Positions 14,407-29,801 of a stretch of 64,000 bases of DNA are shown one piece after another (the stretch's first letter is position 1; every line of letters starts with the position of its first letter). This stretch comes from Glandiceps talaboti (Eukaryota > Hemichordata > Enteropneusta > Spengelidae): contig NC_135552.1 in the NCBI RefSeq assembly GCF_964340395.1, positions 23,445,681 through 23,509,680 of the forward strand. Reading direction: 5' to 3'. The notes below the pieces were generated by a model. It made no database searches and was not told where the DNA came from. It saw nothing but the letters and a program-made list of their open reading frames with translations. A program made the translations under genes and the position numbers.

Positions 14407-14968
14407 TTAAGTGCTTGCATATTCTACAGAAATACGAAAATACCTAATCAACAAGGCATTGTATTTAAACCACGACTATTGATGTCGCTCAAAGTAAGAA
14501 CCAATGGACCCAATGGGTTTATAAAGAAAATGGGAGTTCTAGCTAGAGTCACGTCTTATGTGAGAAATCACAATCTACCTCCAAGTTCATTCAGGAATCA
14601 TCTCAAGATTGTCCTAGCCTCTCTCAAACTTGTTATTCGACCATGTGTGAAGTCACATATATGTACATGTACATGAGTTGTCTCTTATTATTTCTAGAAG
14701 AGGCAAACACTTTGCAATTATTAGTGCAATCTGTACAATATCGTCTTTAGGCATAACAGTTAGACTATTACACTCACTTCAATCTTCACTGATGATACCA
14801 CATTAGGAGAAATACTGATACCCTGAAGGAAACGTTACTAACTCAACCCATAGGAATGCTCAATTTTTCTTATATTTTGGTCAATGTTATCAGGTGTGTC
14901 CTAAAGCAGGTCGTCACTTATGATAGAGTTCCATCTATTATAGAACAATTTGATATCTCAATGTGTTC

Positions 14969-16980
<2,012 letters not shown>

Positions 16981-17014
<34 letters not shown>

Positions 17015-17047
17015 AATAACAATAATAATAATAATAATAACAATATG

Positions 17048-17141
<94 letters not shown>
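16981..17141. repeat. CAA/TAA trinucleotide array
   Basis: CAA units (16981-17012) grade into TAA units to 17141, broken by one caatatgat step near 17041. Poly-Tyr and poly-Leu frames on the minus strand are repeat translation. Confidence 0.97.
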
Positions 17142-17142
<1 letters not shown>

Positions 17143-18513
17143 GAATGTATTCCAAGTACGGGGAGGGGCGGGGGAGACATATACTACAATAACATGTTAA
17201 ATGTCGTTTACGTACTGATCGCGGATATATACATGCTATCGCTTGATGTGTATATACAACATAAACATGTCACAAAGATGTCTCTATACATAAATGTTTA
17301 AGGCGTCGTTGTTTTTCACTTAATGTATTTGTTCTTCTCTCATTCACGTGATGTACAGTATTTCCGATAGGTGTGCGTCAACATTAGTCACTACAAATCC
17401 ACTGGGGGACTCGGCGTTATGGAAGAAGACGAACTCTGTTAACCTTTCAACATGCGTTATTCCAAAAGTATATGCTACTTTTGTGGACATATAATGTAAA
17501 AGAAAATACAGTTAGATTCGCATGATTAGAATTACTCATGTCTAAGTTCCGTATGTAACAAAAGTTTCAATAACACATATTGCTCTTATTAACATTTGGT
17601 ACCCTTTGGTATCAAACGAAGCGAGACAGATACATAACGTCATTGGCATGTTGTAGTAATAACGAACAGCAATTCAAAATAATTATTTCACACGTGAGTA
17701 GTCAAATATCCATATACTACACTCTAGTACCGAGTAAAAAGTTATTCTCAGATTACGCTCTTTTTATAATCTCAATTCAACAGGATACTAAGTCAGCATG
17801 TAAGCAGTTTACGGGTTACTTTGCTTGATGTACTGAATGTAATCAATGTATAGTAATTTTCCGTGGGTCAAAGGTTCATATTCGTACATATATATCTACC
17901 ATAATATGATACTTTGACGATGTAATGCTTAATCGAAACTGCTGAATATATATCACTTTGATTGGAACCTATATGTAGCACGTATGACAATACCAGTTAA
18001 TGCATCCATGTACGGTCATTTTCATCTAAACGTACGTCACCCAACGAAAACGACACAACATTTTATGACACAACTTAACTAACTAATCTAAGGGTACTTC
18101 AAACTAATCAAATATTACTCTTACGTATATTCGGTTCATAAACATTTTTTTTATATAGATTTCGTAATCGACACATCGCAATATGAATCCTTTTCCAAAA
18201 GCAAAAGTTGATCACATAAAACCGTAATGACACATCTAGCATTTTGTCTCCTAAAATTTTATCATTTACTCAAAGTCATTAAGGGAGCTAGATGAACACT
18301 TTTAGAAATGTCAATGATACAGTAAATCTGACATTATAGGTTGCGTAAGCGGACGGTAAGCTTCTAATGTGCTTTTCTAATCATGTGCGACAATATATCG
18401 TAAACTCTTGAGTGCAATAAACCTCATAGATGATTGCATATACGGTAAACACGCATAAATCTCTCACTCACTCATGCGCTCGCACACACACGCGCACGCT
18501 CTTCTTAATTATT
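17142..18513. other. Non-coding AT-rich stretch
   Basis: No gene or repeat recognised; stops are frequent in all frames. Confidence 0.55.
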
Positions 18514-18792
18514 TGTCTTGTCTTGTCTTGTCTTGTCTTGTCTTGTCTTGTCCTGTTTTCTCTCCTGTCCTCTCCTCTTCTCTTCTCTTCTCTTCTCTTC
18601 TCTTCTCTTCTCTTCTCTTCTCTTCCCTTCCCTTCCCTTCCCTTCCCTTCCCTTCCCTTCCCTTCCCTTCTCTTCTCTTCTCTTCTCTTCTCTTCTCTTC
18701 TCTTCTCTTCTCTTCTCTTCTCTTCTCTTCTCTTCTCTTCTCTTCTCTTCTCTTCTCTTCTCTTCTCTTCTCTTCTCTTCTCTTCTCTTCTC
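18514..18792. repeat. Nested pentanucleotide array TCTTG-TCTTC-CCTTC-TCTTC
   Basis: TCTTG units (18514-18550), an irregular CT-rich bridge, TCTTC units, a homogeneous block of nine CCTTC units (18626-18670), then about 24 TCTTC units. The variant block sits inside its parent type, which indicates local expansion of a mutated unit. Open frames (SLLFS and REEKR repeats) are translation of the array. Confidence 0.97.
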
Positions 18793-21700
18793 CAGCATCC
18801 TCGAGGTCATCCGTCAACTGTCCCTACCTCCGTTTCTACTCCCACTCTCTAGGATTCTCTCCCTCTATCCCTGTCTCTCCTTTCTCCTCTCCCACCCTCT
18901 CTCATCATTAATATGGTTTCAGACAATGATGTGAACTCCTGTGCAGTAATTATCAAAATGCGGCAATACGTAAAAAGGCTCGGAAACATCCGGCAAAACG
19001 TTTTCCTTATTTCAATGGTAGTTAGTCAATACAAACGTATCGTGATAGGAAATGACATACCGTTTGACGTATGAAATATGGCGCATACTACAAGTGATAT
19101 ATTGTGTCAGGATATACTTTCTTACTGTTAGTGGCATTAAGTTCCGTAAGGTCAATTTTCAACTACTTAATCTAAACGCCTGATACATTTTTTGTATAGC
19201 AGATTTTGGGGAGTGGAACTTCTTATTAGATACCGCCATGGCCAAACAAAACATCCATTAGACCCCTCATACGTTTTACTTTCGTTGATCGCCACTTTAT
19301 ATATTGTATATGGTTCCATTAAACAGATAATTGCTTCAAGCTGTTTGTCGATAATTGACCAGAAAAAAATTGCAAAAAACGCCAGGGAAATGAGATACAG
19401 TCGACCTTGACCTTGACCTTTGGTCTATAATGAACAGCCCATTGCATTGATTGTAATGATAGTTGATAAACTCAATTTATCAAATAAGTCGAAGGAACGA
19501 AACCACAGCGAAATAATGAAAGCGCTGTACTCTTTTTCAAGACGTAATTCTAATAGTCAGAGCTAGAAATGACTTTGACAAGCTTCACATTTTCCCGAAA
19601 AGTTTCAGTGTGAGATTACAGGGATACATGCTGCCAACTTAGCTTACGTGTGAATCTTTATCGATAAACCCATGCGATTTCGATAATATTGTGTATTTTC
19701 TGAATGAAGCTTTTTTTTGATCAAAAAATATTAATTAGTCACCAACCTACGTTAGTACTTAATATTGTGAAAATATTTATTTGATAATTTTATCATTGTC
19801 ATATGATGCAGATTGGGCACAAACATGCTTATTTTGTGATGAAAATTTCTATGATTTTGGATAACCCGTTTGTTCACATCTTTGTTCTAGCACGTTAGCG
19901 TCTCTATAGCCGTACTCAGTGGATATACTACAAAACTGGACACACTGTTAGGGTGTCAATTGGAAGGTACGATTTTTCTCCCCACAACGTTTTATTACAA
20001 ATGAAATAAAACAAAATACAGACACTGACCATAAAATAATACATTTTATCTCACTATGAACACAAGTCAACATCACTGTCGGATGGGACAAGGAAAATTC
20101 AAACACAAAACTGTTTATTTGAGTTAACAGTGATATAAAATGTAACATGTTATGTTTGTGCGCTCGTTATCAGCGTCTGTAATTTTGTTTGCGAAAACAA
20201 GCATGCTGCGTAATTGAAACTCTATAGCCACTCTGGTTTTGTAGTAAGTGGATAGAAGGCAATCCAATACTGGAGTAAACAATGTCACTCATAGCTCTAC
20301 TTTTAGATCATAGGAGGTTATTTTGTAAAACAATAATATTATACGTTCCTATATATCTCACCATGAAAGTAGAAACACTGTAATTCGTACATCTCATTTT
20401 GTTGAAGGGTCCCATAATGATCAATTTAATCATAATAGCCGGGAGGTAAATAGGATCTTATAAAACACACCACGAAATTGGAAATATCTTTCAAAGATTG
20501 TGCATATTTTATTAACTAGTTTATTCTATCGATATCCAAGGGCGATAAGTTTGCTTTTATGTCACACAAAAAGAGGTCCGTGACATTATAACTGGTAACA
20601 TTTCTTTCCAATGATAATAGAATTAGCTGGAGGTTATACATTTACAGCGCAGTAGAAAGCTCATGAAGTTTTATGCATTGTCAACAATGAACTAGATTAT
20701 GTGGGTAATAAAGGAAAATTTCGACTGTTTGGCATTCAATTCAAATGTATGATTTTGTCAACTATCGGTTGATTTAGTAGCATAACTGTTTTATAATACA
20801 ATGCCCGTGAAGCTCTGCTGCAATAATGTCACCACGTGACGGTACGAGATTTTGAAGCTACGATTAGACCGGTGTGGAGGATCTATGTCCTGCTATTGAT
20901 AATTATATCATGCAAAATTTGAGATGTTTCTTCTTTGGATCAAAATCAAGAAGAAACATGTTTTGAAAAGTTGGGCAATTATCGTCTGTGCCTATACTTT
21001 ACGATACGTTTAGTCGAAACCTGCTTTCTGTTAATCAAATAGTAATTAGTATAAAATCACGAAGTTTAATACGGCATCTTACGAAAGTTAGAAGTTTCGT
21101 GTTACCTATTACCAGTCAGTATGTACAGTTACTGAAAAAAAGACAGATGGCAAGCTCTTAGACTAGTATACAGCTTTAGGCAAATTACTCCTCGGATGTT
21201 TTTCGTTCTCAACACACCATTCCATGAGACAGGAAACCGAAGGTCTATTGTTGAAATCAATTGCTTTCACCGTTTGTTCCTAGCCTGCAGACGAATGCTT
21301 AAAATTAATTCACTGATGGAAACGACGAAATAAATTGTCCCCTTCTCACGAATTTCTGAAAAACATTTCATGACCATGTGAATTGTTCAATGACGCTGAT
21401 TAATATGGTTGCTGAGTTGTCATTATTCAATAGATTCTGAAGTAAAAAAAAAAAGTGTCAAATACAAAATCTCACTTTTGCAACAAACATGCGACCTTGA
21501 CCTGGCATGTTATCGTTACTACGTTTTAGATAAGTTGGTTACTAGGTGCCTACATGCCGTCTAAACTCACTCGTAGTTTGAAATTTTGTACTGTATTCCT
21601 CAACAAGAAAAGCTCTTACGTATTATTGGTTTTATTCATGCTGCATACAACATAACTTACTGTGATATAGCCTGTGTGATAACAATTACAGTTAGATGAG

Positions 21701-23480
21701 ATACTTGAAACCCAATTATTCTTCCGTACGTGCAAGATATGTTTTGTAACGTATGATTGGGAAAGCTTACATTCGTTTAGTAAATTTGAGGAAATGCAAC
21801 CACCACCACTCAACGTCGTAAATCACATGCCTCTTTACGGCACTTCCACAACGTACCTGCTATGTGCTCTGACTTGCGAAGATGCTACAACTTAACGAAT
21901 TGCATATGAGGTTAAAGCGGCGTAGTTTGATATCCATAGCAAATTATACTTACACAGCTTTAATTAGCATAATGGCTGACTTTTCTTTTACTCGGTTCGA
22001 TAAAACTTTTGATGTATGTTCTTAAAGGAACTTTGGCACGAAGCCACTTAGCGTCAATATATACTAATCATTTCGTCAAACTAAAAACGTTTAATCTCAG
22101 GACCATGTAGAAAACAGATACACAATAAAACCTTTTGTTGCCATAGTGATCTGACTGGTCTTTCATTCCATTACAAATATGGTAAGTTTGGGCTTAGCTA
22201 ATAACTTCCGGAAGCCTGACTAAAATCAGAACCACTGTTTATTCCTGCCCACCAGAGAGTGTTGCTTACTGCAGTAGGTGTTCCAGAGGAAAACCCAAAT
22301 GTACACATTTATGTGTCTGTCGTGTTCATTCCCGGCCCGATATGGTTCGCAAGAAATAAAGCTACGGCATTTGTTCTCGTATATATACCTAAATATAGTT
22401 TAACCCCCTCCCCCCCCCCTCCGACTCCATGAAATAATTGTACACGTAGACCAACCTCCTTTTTGGCTGGAGCTAATTTTATCAAAGTCTTATTGAATTT
22501 CATATGTGCAAATATCTAATTTCTCAGCAACTACATACTCCAGCAAAAGCAACAATCAAGCTTTGATAAGATAGTAGAATATTTACAGTCAACGATTTGA
22601 TTGACAAGGAGACAGCCATTGTTGTTTGATTTATCAAGAGTTTGCACTTGGCCGATGTCACTTTATTATACGGATTTTGGAGACATGAATAATTAAATGC
22701 AATTTCCGTGTAATGTTCCATTACCGATATGATGGTTACCAATTACAGTGTACTAAAATGCTGGTTATATAGTCACCAAGGACGAATAAATTGAATTGTA
22801 TGGAATGTATGAACCATAGCTGTCAGACGCGACCTTGATGTTGATGACACAGTCCTGGAAAAGAGCAAATATGAATGATTATTCAAAGTATAGAGTGTTA
22901 ACGTGGTTTTTAAGGAGATGTGTATTGTCAAGGGACGGAGACAAGACACATCTTTTCGTCGACCTTCGATAAATGGAGAACGAGTAGAAAGAATACATTT
23001 TTATAAGTCCTCGTAAAATGTTAGATTTCATTCTAAGTTTTATCGTCCAAGTGGATTTTGATCTAGAAAGGTACAGAAAAGATTCCGGAAATTCAGAAGT
23101 TTTGAAGCCACTAATGTAATTATAGCTTCCGTTTGTCGTTTACTTATTGAAGAGTATGACTGATCGTTAGCTCAATTCAAACAAATGCAACTCTCTGAAT
23201 CCTGCCACCAATCACGCAAAGAAAGATAAGCATAAGACCAGAGTGTCACTTCTAATCAGTTGTATATAGTGTGTTTGGTTTTTTCTTTATCTTCTGTGTG
23301 AGTGTGTGAGTTTAGAATTGGTTCGTAAGAATGTGTTGGAAAAGTAAAATACCGCTTTTTATGTTTCATTACTGGAAAATAAAGTTCCCACATTGATGGT
23401 AATAGTTAGATGAGTCATCTTCTCCAAAGATCGTATGGCAGTTAAACATTCCGAAGTGTTAACTTGTGCATCTCCTTATA
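18793..23480. other. Non-coding AT-rich stretch
   Basis: No gene is seen. A run of overlapping TGACCT half-sites lies at 19403-19421. Otherwise there is AT-rich sequence with chance frames. Confidence 0.55.
19403..19421 (-). promoter_or_regulatory. Overlapping nuclear-receptor half-sites (TCAAGGTCA-type)
   Basis: The minus strand reads AAGGTCAAGGTCAAGGTC, with three overlapping copies of the AAGGTC core that fits extended half-sites bound by ERR or SF-1/FTZ-F1-type monomeric nuclear receptors. No gene lies close by, so a regulatory role is speculative. Confidence 0.2.
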
Positions 23481-23572
23481 AACAACAACAACAACAACAA
23501 CAACAAAACAGCCAAACAGCCAGTCAACCAAACGAACGAACAAACAAACAAACAAACAAACAAACAAACAAA
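23481..23572. repeat. CAA and CAAA microsatellites
   Basis: CAA units at 23481-23507 and CAAA units at 23539-23572, separated by a related imperfect spacer. The poly-Gln and NKQT frames are repeat translation. Confidence 0.95.
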
Positions 23573-25546
23573 CACACAAGACAAACAAACGAAACAGGAT
23601 TATGTCAATGTTTACAAATATATGCGCTGCTTAAAAAAGAGGGCACCTCATAGACTAATTTTCAAACCATTTTCACCTCTATTTCAAAACTTGGTAGAGT
23701 CATCCCCGTTTTTATTGAGTTTAACTGACAATGGACTAGTTTTCTAGATGAAGTAATAATATTTCGGCAAAGGTTTAAAATAATTTATCAGTGCATACAG
23801 CGTTAAATATTGCGAGATATATATTCAAGAACTTCCGGGACATTAGTCTTTACAAGGCATGTCATCCACAAAGAGTTTTTCAATATAGAGTTCAAAGTAT
23901 TATTTTGCTGTACTGGCATTTATAATGATTACATTCGAGTGATGAATGTTTTGAACATGGCAGTATCTGGATCTAAATTATTCATTAACCCGTCTCTTGC
24001 ATGTATGAATCGTCAAAGCCCTAATTATGGCAATTCGAAATAAGTTAATGTCTACCGTTAACTATTATGTATGAAGAATGAGAGTATAATATTAGTAAAT
24101 TGTGTGTATAAAGTGAAGTTGTTCGATCAATGTGATTTTAGAATGATAATAGATATTCAAAATTATCAAGGAAAAGCCCTTTTAATACAAAGTACAATAT
24201 TGAATGAGCAGTGAAGTCTCCCAAAGGATGTAAAATTAACTATCGCACTTCAACTAACATCAAGTGCAATTACATTCTGATAGAAACTGATGAACATCGG
24301 TGTGCAACATTCAGCAAAAGGGTAAAGGTCTTTGCAATACTGTAGTAAACCAAAGCCTTGCGTGACAAAACCATGTGAAAGCCTGACACACATTTTGCGA
24401 CTTCGATGTCATATACAAATATATATATTGAAGGTGAACTTTCACACAAATTTATCACAATTATCGTATACACAATTTGTTACATGTAAGGGACGATCTC
24501 ACAATGTCACACAAGTTCAATAAGCGAGCTTTGTTCGTTTAGGAGGTAGATGGTACGTCAATGCAATTTCTGAACTTCATTTTCGCACTTCTAACCAAAT
24601 TTCGAAAACTTTCACGCCTTTAATGACAACAGCTTCTGTATTTACTATTAAGATGTTGATACGTTGATAAAAAATTATTTCTAATATCATAGTAAGATAA
24701 AGTGCAGAGTTTCCGGTAGTATTTTTATGTGTTTTGCCATCATCTGGAACTTCAAGTTTACCATCATATTTTTTTTTTCATTTTATCGATCATAGTGGTG
24801 TGACCAATATATTTTTCATCATGGTTTACATCATATATAAAAGTGTGATGTCGCACTATGATGACGGAAAATGTGAACACCTTTTGCAAACACTAATTTG
24901 TATCAATTATCAAAGAAAAAATGACACAGTACTATACACTTTGAATAGTTGTACCGCCTACAGACTCATCGGAGGATTCAGGGATGCCAAGAAAGCACAA
25001 ATTACAATGAACTTCAAAAATCGTAAGTATGCATATGTTTAACAGGAACATATCAGAAAACAGAGCTCCATTGCAATTGGTCCCATACGAGTGATTGATA
25101 CATGATAACAGCTACTACTCTTACCAGCACTGATACAAGTGTAATGTGAAAATCAAAGGTTTTCACATGTAAAATATCATGGAGTAATTTACTGACGCGG
25201 ATGTAACTAAAAATATCGCTCAATAGGAGTACACTCGTCTGACAGTTCCCTTGTAGAAACACATTGCAACAGCGTAAGGTATTCAGAGAATGACTTATCA
25301 GTTATTGTCAAAGAGACTATTTGGATCAACAGACTGCGAACTTTGAACCCTTGAGGCCGAACTAGCGTCTTTAACTTTCGAATACCCTAACTACCGATTT
25401 TCCTGTTTACATTTCCACAGCTTTTCACATCTTCCATTTGTACCAAGGTTATTCTACCACAGGCGTCCATTTCTGCTATTCTCACATTTGGAGATGCTCT
25501 GTTAGCTGGAACCCTGTTTTGTTACGAGTTTTGTTAAGGCAATCCA
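23573..25546. other. Non-coding AT-rich stretch
   Basis: No gene is seen. A 102-codon frame at 24734-25042 has no recognisable domain, a Phe-rich low-complexity start and no neighbouring exon signals. Confidence 0.55.
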
Positions 25547-25660
25547 GTGTATGTATGTATGTATGTATGTATGTATGTATGTATGTATGTATGTATGTAT
25601 GTGTGTGTGTGTGTGTGTGTGTGCGTGCGTGCGTGTGTGCGTGTGTGTGTATGTGTATGT
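25547..25660. repeat. TGTA/TG/TGCG microsatellite
   Basis: TGTA units (about 25549-25600) followed by TG and TGCG variants to about 25660. Confidence 0.95.
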
Positions 25661-28576
25661 ACAATTTAAACATAAAATTTAAGTATTCAGGTCAAATGGG
25701 GAGGATTCTATGACTGTCTGTAGTATACATTCAAATCTAAATTAAACTGTATATTTTAGGTGCAAACGACTTTCCAATGGTTGTACAATCGACCTCGATC
25801 AATACTCGTGCTTCTTTATTCAGCTTGAGATTGCTTAGGAATAAACGAAATGCCGATTCATCACAGAACTTTAGATTGGGCATTTCTCATGAGATTGTCC
25901 AACTGTAATTGATCATTAGCAAGGGGATTCATGATGAAACAATTTCAGTGGTAAGGCGCAACTCACATTAATACGCCTGTCTCAACCGGCTCTTTAACAT
26001 TTTAGCATCAGGAGATACAGGAAAAATTCTGTTCGTTGGTCACCTGCCTCTATTTCACCCACAGCATTCTATGTTATTATACGGTCAAGGAATTCTCTTA
26101 TCCTTCATTCCGAATCAAGAGCGAACAAAAGGAAGCAGTTTGATTGACTGCTTTCAACGTTCGTAAAAGAACAGAAAAAATAAACATAAGATATTTTGAT
26201 TCATTATTTGCTTGTACTTAAATGGCTATGTGACGAGAAATCTGGTTGACTATCCATCATTATTCAATGAATCATATCAATATTCCTTTAAGGAAATAAA
26301 TGTTATTTTTTTGATCTACCTCCCTCATTAACCTATGGATGACGTAGTGTGACTCGGAGAATCACTCTCCACATGAAGATAAATTGATACTCGCAAAAAG
26401 ATGAGAACACTGTATTATCCCAGTTGTTAAAGCTAGCTTGATAGTATTTCTATCATATGAAATGTCACTTGCTCGCAAGAATGTGTTCAGGAAATCATTT
26501 CTACCAAGCGCAATACGCATTCTTAATTAAGGTTCACAGTCCACTGGTATTTTAGAATTAACGTATCAGTGTCTTATTTTAACATATCAACGTCTTATTG
26601 TGCTGAATCTCAATGTCATTTACATTCTGTTCTTAGTTTTTGTATGTATATCAGTGTTTGCAAGTAGTTTTCAGTTGTCTATATTTGGTGTGTAAATTAT
26701 ATTTTTGTCTCTTTGTGGTGAAGCTAAAGAGAAAGTTATATTAAATTGAATTGAATATTCTTGGTACGTTGACTGGTATTGTACAAGATTTTAAAATGAG
26801 CGGTAGTCTTAAAATTAAATTTCCGGAGAAAATGATTCCAATCAAAGGATAAGTAAAACCTCTAATCTCGTCCTTGCCAGCCAAAAGGGTATTTCCGGTA
26901 ATAGTTATTTTCTTGGTTAAGAAGGATGAGATGTCAGAAATAAAGGACATATGGATCGACTAAAGTGCGCATCAAAGGGTTGAATTATATGAATGGAGTC
27001 CTGCCCACATCGGGTTCACCATCTGTCTCGTTAAATCAATCTGGGAGACATCATCCAAATGTATTTAACGACGGTTCACGCTGAATTCGGAACCGGTTTT
27101 CAGTGACTAGGGTCAAGGTTGTGGCCTTTATGACATTGACAGTGTACTTGCTGTCCATTAATTACGTTAATAGTCTCTCTGGTTTGTTAATGAGATGACG
27201 TATGTTAAGTTGGCATTGACGTGGACGTGGAACGCTATGGTAGTGTTTGTAAGCATATTACAATGTTTTAGAAGAAAATTCAGCAACGTAATTAAGGTAT
27301 TAGACATATTGAGAAAAAGACGCCTATGTTTCTCTAAACTTCAGATTAAATCCTTCTAGTATATTAACAATGCGACAATTAATAAAATCTTGACACTTTA
27401 AACGAACGTGTACTAGATTCTTACATCCGGGTACTTATCCATCATATTAGATAAATTAAAAAAAAAATACGAATTGAATCAACAAATGAAGTGCTTTTGG
27501 TGTGATGTATTTAATTAGTTTCAATGTTGAAGTAATATAATATATGCTCTCTGCTATTGATCAGTTGTATTACGCCATTACCATCAACTCCTTATGATTG
27601 ATAAATTATTACATGTAATACAGAAGTAGGAAGTGAATGTAAACTCATCAAGAACAACAACAAAAAATCCTAAACAGCGGTGTCATTATTTGTGTGAAAA
27701 CTATCATATCCACGTTTTGTTACAGCAAATGAACATTGAAATTAATGATGTATATGTGTAAGTAATGGATCACAGAGCGTCAGTACAGTAGAGGAAATGA
27801 AAAGTCCTATTGGGTGTGATTAGTTACTGTAACAATTCATACATACTATTACTTCACGTATTGGGTGGTTTTCCTTGCTATTTGATGAATTGTAAACGCG
27901 ATTGTATGGAGAACACGGACAAGTGAAGGGTACGAATAACAATTTTGCAGTAGTCATTTTGTGGTGCTGAAAGTATTACCTTGATAGTGTTTTGATCTTT
28001 GTCAAAACATTTCGTGATGAGATTTTTTCATAGATATTTCCAAAACATATATATGTGCCCTTAGCGAAATAAAATCCCCTAACTCAACTATTTTTGATTG
28101 CCCAGTTACAAGTATGGCCATTAACCACGCCAATCTAGGTCGATTTCTGACATCGATCAGCAGATTTCATTGAGACATCGACAAGATCTTAAAATGTCCA
28201 CACACATCTCTGCAATTTTTATGAGAACAACACCAGCCGTTGACAATGATAACGAACAAGCCATTAGGCCGAAGCTTTAAATCGACTCGGCACTATCGTA
28301 TCACGTTTCGTTGGCTTCAGGACCGGAAATTATCTAACACATTTGCGCTCGAGTAGAGCGAATTGCGTTTTTTGGTCTAATTAACAACGGTCTCATTTAC
28401 CTTCAAGCTGAATTATAGAATAGCACTGTGACAGTCTTGGCAAGATTACCACGATATACATTCACTGTAAACTACGAACGAGGACCAGTATTTAGTGTTT
28501 TCAGGCTTGTAAATCTATTATTGAGACCAACAAAATTATATAACTATGGAATATATATCTGTCTGTGTGTCTGTCA
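25661..28576. other. Non-coding stretch with a possible LINE 3' end near 26560-26757
   Basis: No gene. The sequence up to 26757 ends ctaaagagaaagttatatta followed by aattgaattgaa, a pattern like the 3' tails of CR1/L2-type LINEs with a short TTGAA repeat. No reverse-transcriptase motif is seen next to it. Confidence 0.4.
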
Positions 28577-28593
28577 GCGTATGTATGTATGTA

Positions 28594-28632
<39 letters not shown>

Positions 28633-28679
28633 ATGTATGTATGTATGTATGTATGTATGTATGTATGTATGCATACATA
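28577..28679. repeat. TGTA/TCTG microsatellite ending in a small palindrome
   Basis: TGTA, then TCTG (28594-28631), then TGTA units, ending at a 16-bp palindrome TATGTATG|CATACATA (28664-28679). The layout resembles the palindrome in the 7.9-kb array. Confidence 0.95.
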
Positions 28680-28884
28680 TGAGTTGTGGATGGGTAGGTA
28701 CGTAGGTAAGTAGATGTAGGTCTGCCTGTCTAGTGATCCAAATCGCCCAAAAGTTTAATAGATAGGTACGTTTACACGTTTCATTATTTGATTCATTAGC
28801 GACTGTTAACATTAGTAGTACTCTTAACTTTAACAACAACATCAAATGAGTGTTCTTTCCCCATCTTCCATCTTTCACTACTTA

Positions 28885-29801
28885 GGGAGCCTTCAGTATT
28901 TACAAGGGGGAGTAGGAATCGGGGGGGGGGTCACATTTTCCAAATCTGTTCTTGGGGGAGGGTCATATTTTGCATTACAATGTTTGGGGAGGGTCACATT
29001 TTACAATCCGTATTTTTTGTGACAAAATTGAAGATTCAATTATTGTAAATTGGTTTTGTGTGTTTTGAGATGTAAAAGTGAGATCAGCACTCAACATGTT
29101 TTTTACGAGTACTTTACATGCCAAAATACAAAAATAAAAATATATGTATTGTAAGAAAATTGTTTTATAAAAACATTTTGTTGGATGTACCATCTCACCT
29201 TATCACTCACACTGTACGTGAATGTTGTTGTTAATATATGATGGTGATGATGGTGATGGTGATATCGATGATGATGATGATGATGATGATGATCTAGTTT
29301 TGAATGTCATAGAGAACACGGACAGTGATACATGTACTGACTCAGGTAGTACCAGTCAGTCAGATTAGAGTGACACTGATAATGACAATACTGAAGGTGA
29401 AGGTGATGATGATGATAATGATATCAGGGAACTTTTACAAGTGACCAGATCAGGCAGAGTATGCACAACATGGAAAACACGTTTTAGATACTAACTAGAA
29501 TGTGTATGATTACACGAGAAATGAAACTAGCCAGTCGTTCACTGTTTGTCACTTTATATGTACAAATATTGCTTTCTAATACAGAGTCAAAATGATTTAA
29601 TTTGTATGTATACATACATAAAGGGAATATTGATTAACGTTCAGTATATGCAATTGTCATGGGGAGGGTCATGTTTTACAAAATGGGGCAAAGGGGAGGG
29701 TCACTTTTTACAAATAGAGAATGGGGGGAGGGTCATGTTTTATTTAACAGACCATGTGTGATTTCCTCCGGCCATCCCCCTTTTAAATACTGAAGGCTCC
29801 C
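28885..29801. mobile_element. 917-bp DNA transposon copy with GGGAGCC inverted ends
   Basis: The left end begins GGGAGCCTTCAGTATTTACA and the right end, read on the other strand, begins GGGAGCCTTCAGTATTTAAA. The inverted repeats match over about 27 bp with one difference. Each end is bordered by TTA (28882-28884 and 29802-29804), a three-base target duplication typical of PIF/Harbinger-type elements; that assignment is inferred from duplication and end sequence only. G-rich motifs of the form GGGGAGGGTCAYRTTTTRC recur several times inside both halves. A decayed acidic reading frame lies at 29240-29494. No transposase is recognisable, so the copy is non-autonomous. Confidence 0.8.
29240..29494 (+). 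pseudogene. Degenerate acidic ORF inside the GGGAGCC-ended transposon
   Basis: Reading from 29240 in the frame of the GAT repeats gives a Gly/Asp then poly-Asp tract, then LVLNVIENTDSDTCTDSGST, an in-frame TAG at 29366-29368, then a second acidic run (SDTDNDNTEGEGDDDDND) and the basic-aromatic ending IRELLQVTRSGRVCTTWKTR followed by FRY and TAA at 29492-29494. The sense reading past the TAG keeps the same acidic style, which favours a once-coding C-terminus over a chance frame. An acidic stretch ending in an RSGR-type tail is common in proteins carried by transposons and retroelements, but I do not recognise the family. Part of the Asp run could simply be a GAT microsatellite. Confidence 0.45.

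Noticed and set aside
18430-18934. Overlapping 100-145-codon frames
   Set aside because: Translations of the pentamer array; the same repetitive pattern appears in several frames.
26741-26950. Minus-strand 69-codon frame with hydrophobic segments
   Set aside because: Protein-like composition but no recognised family; it borders a possible repeat and has no splice or promoter support.
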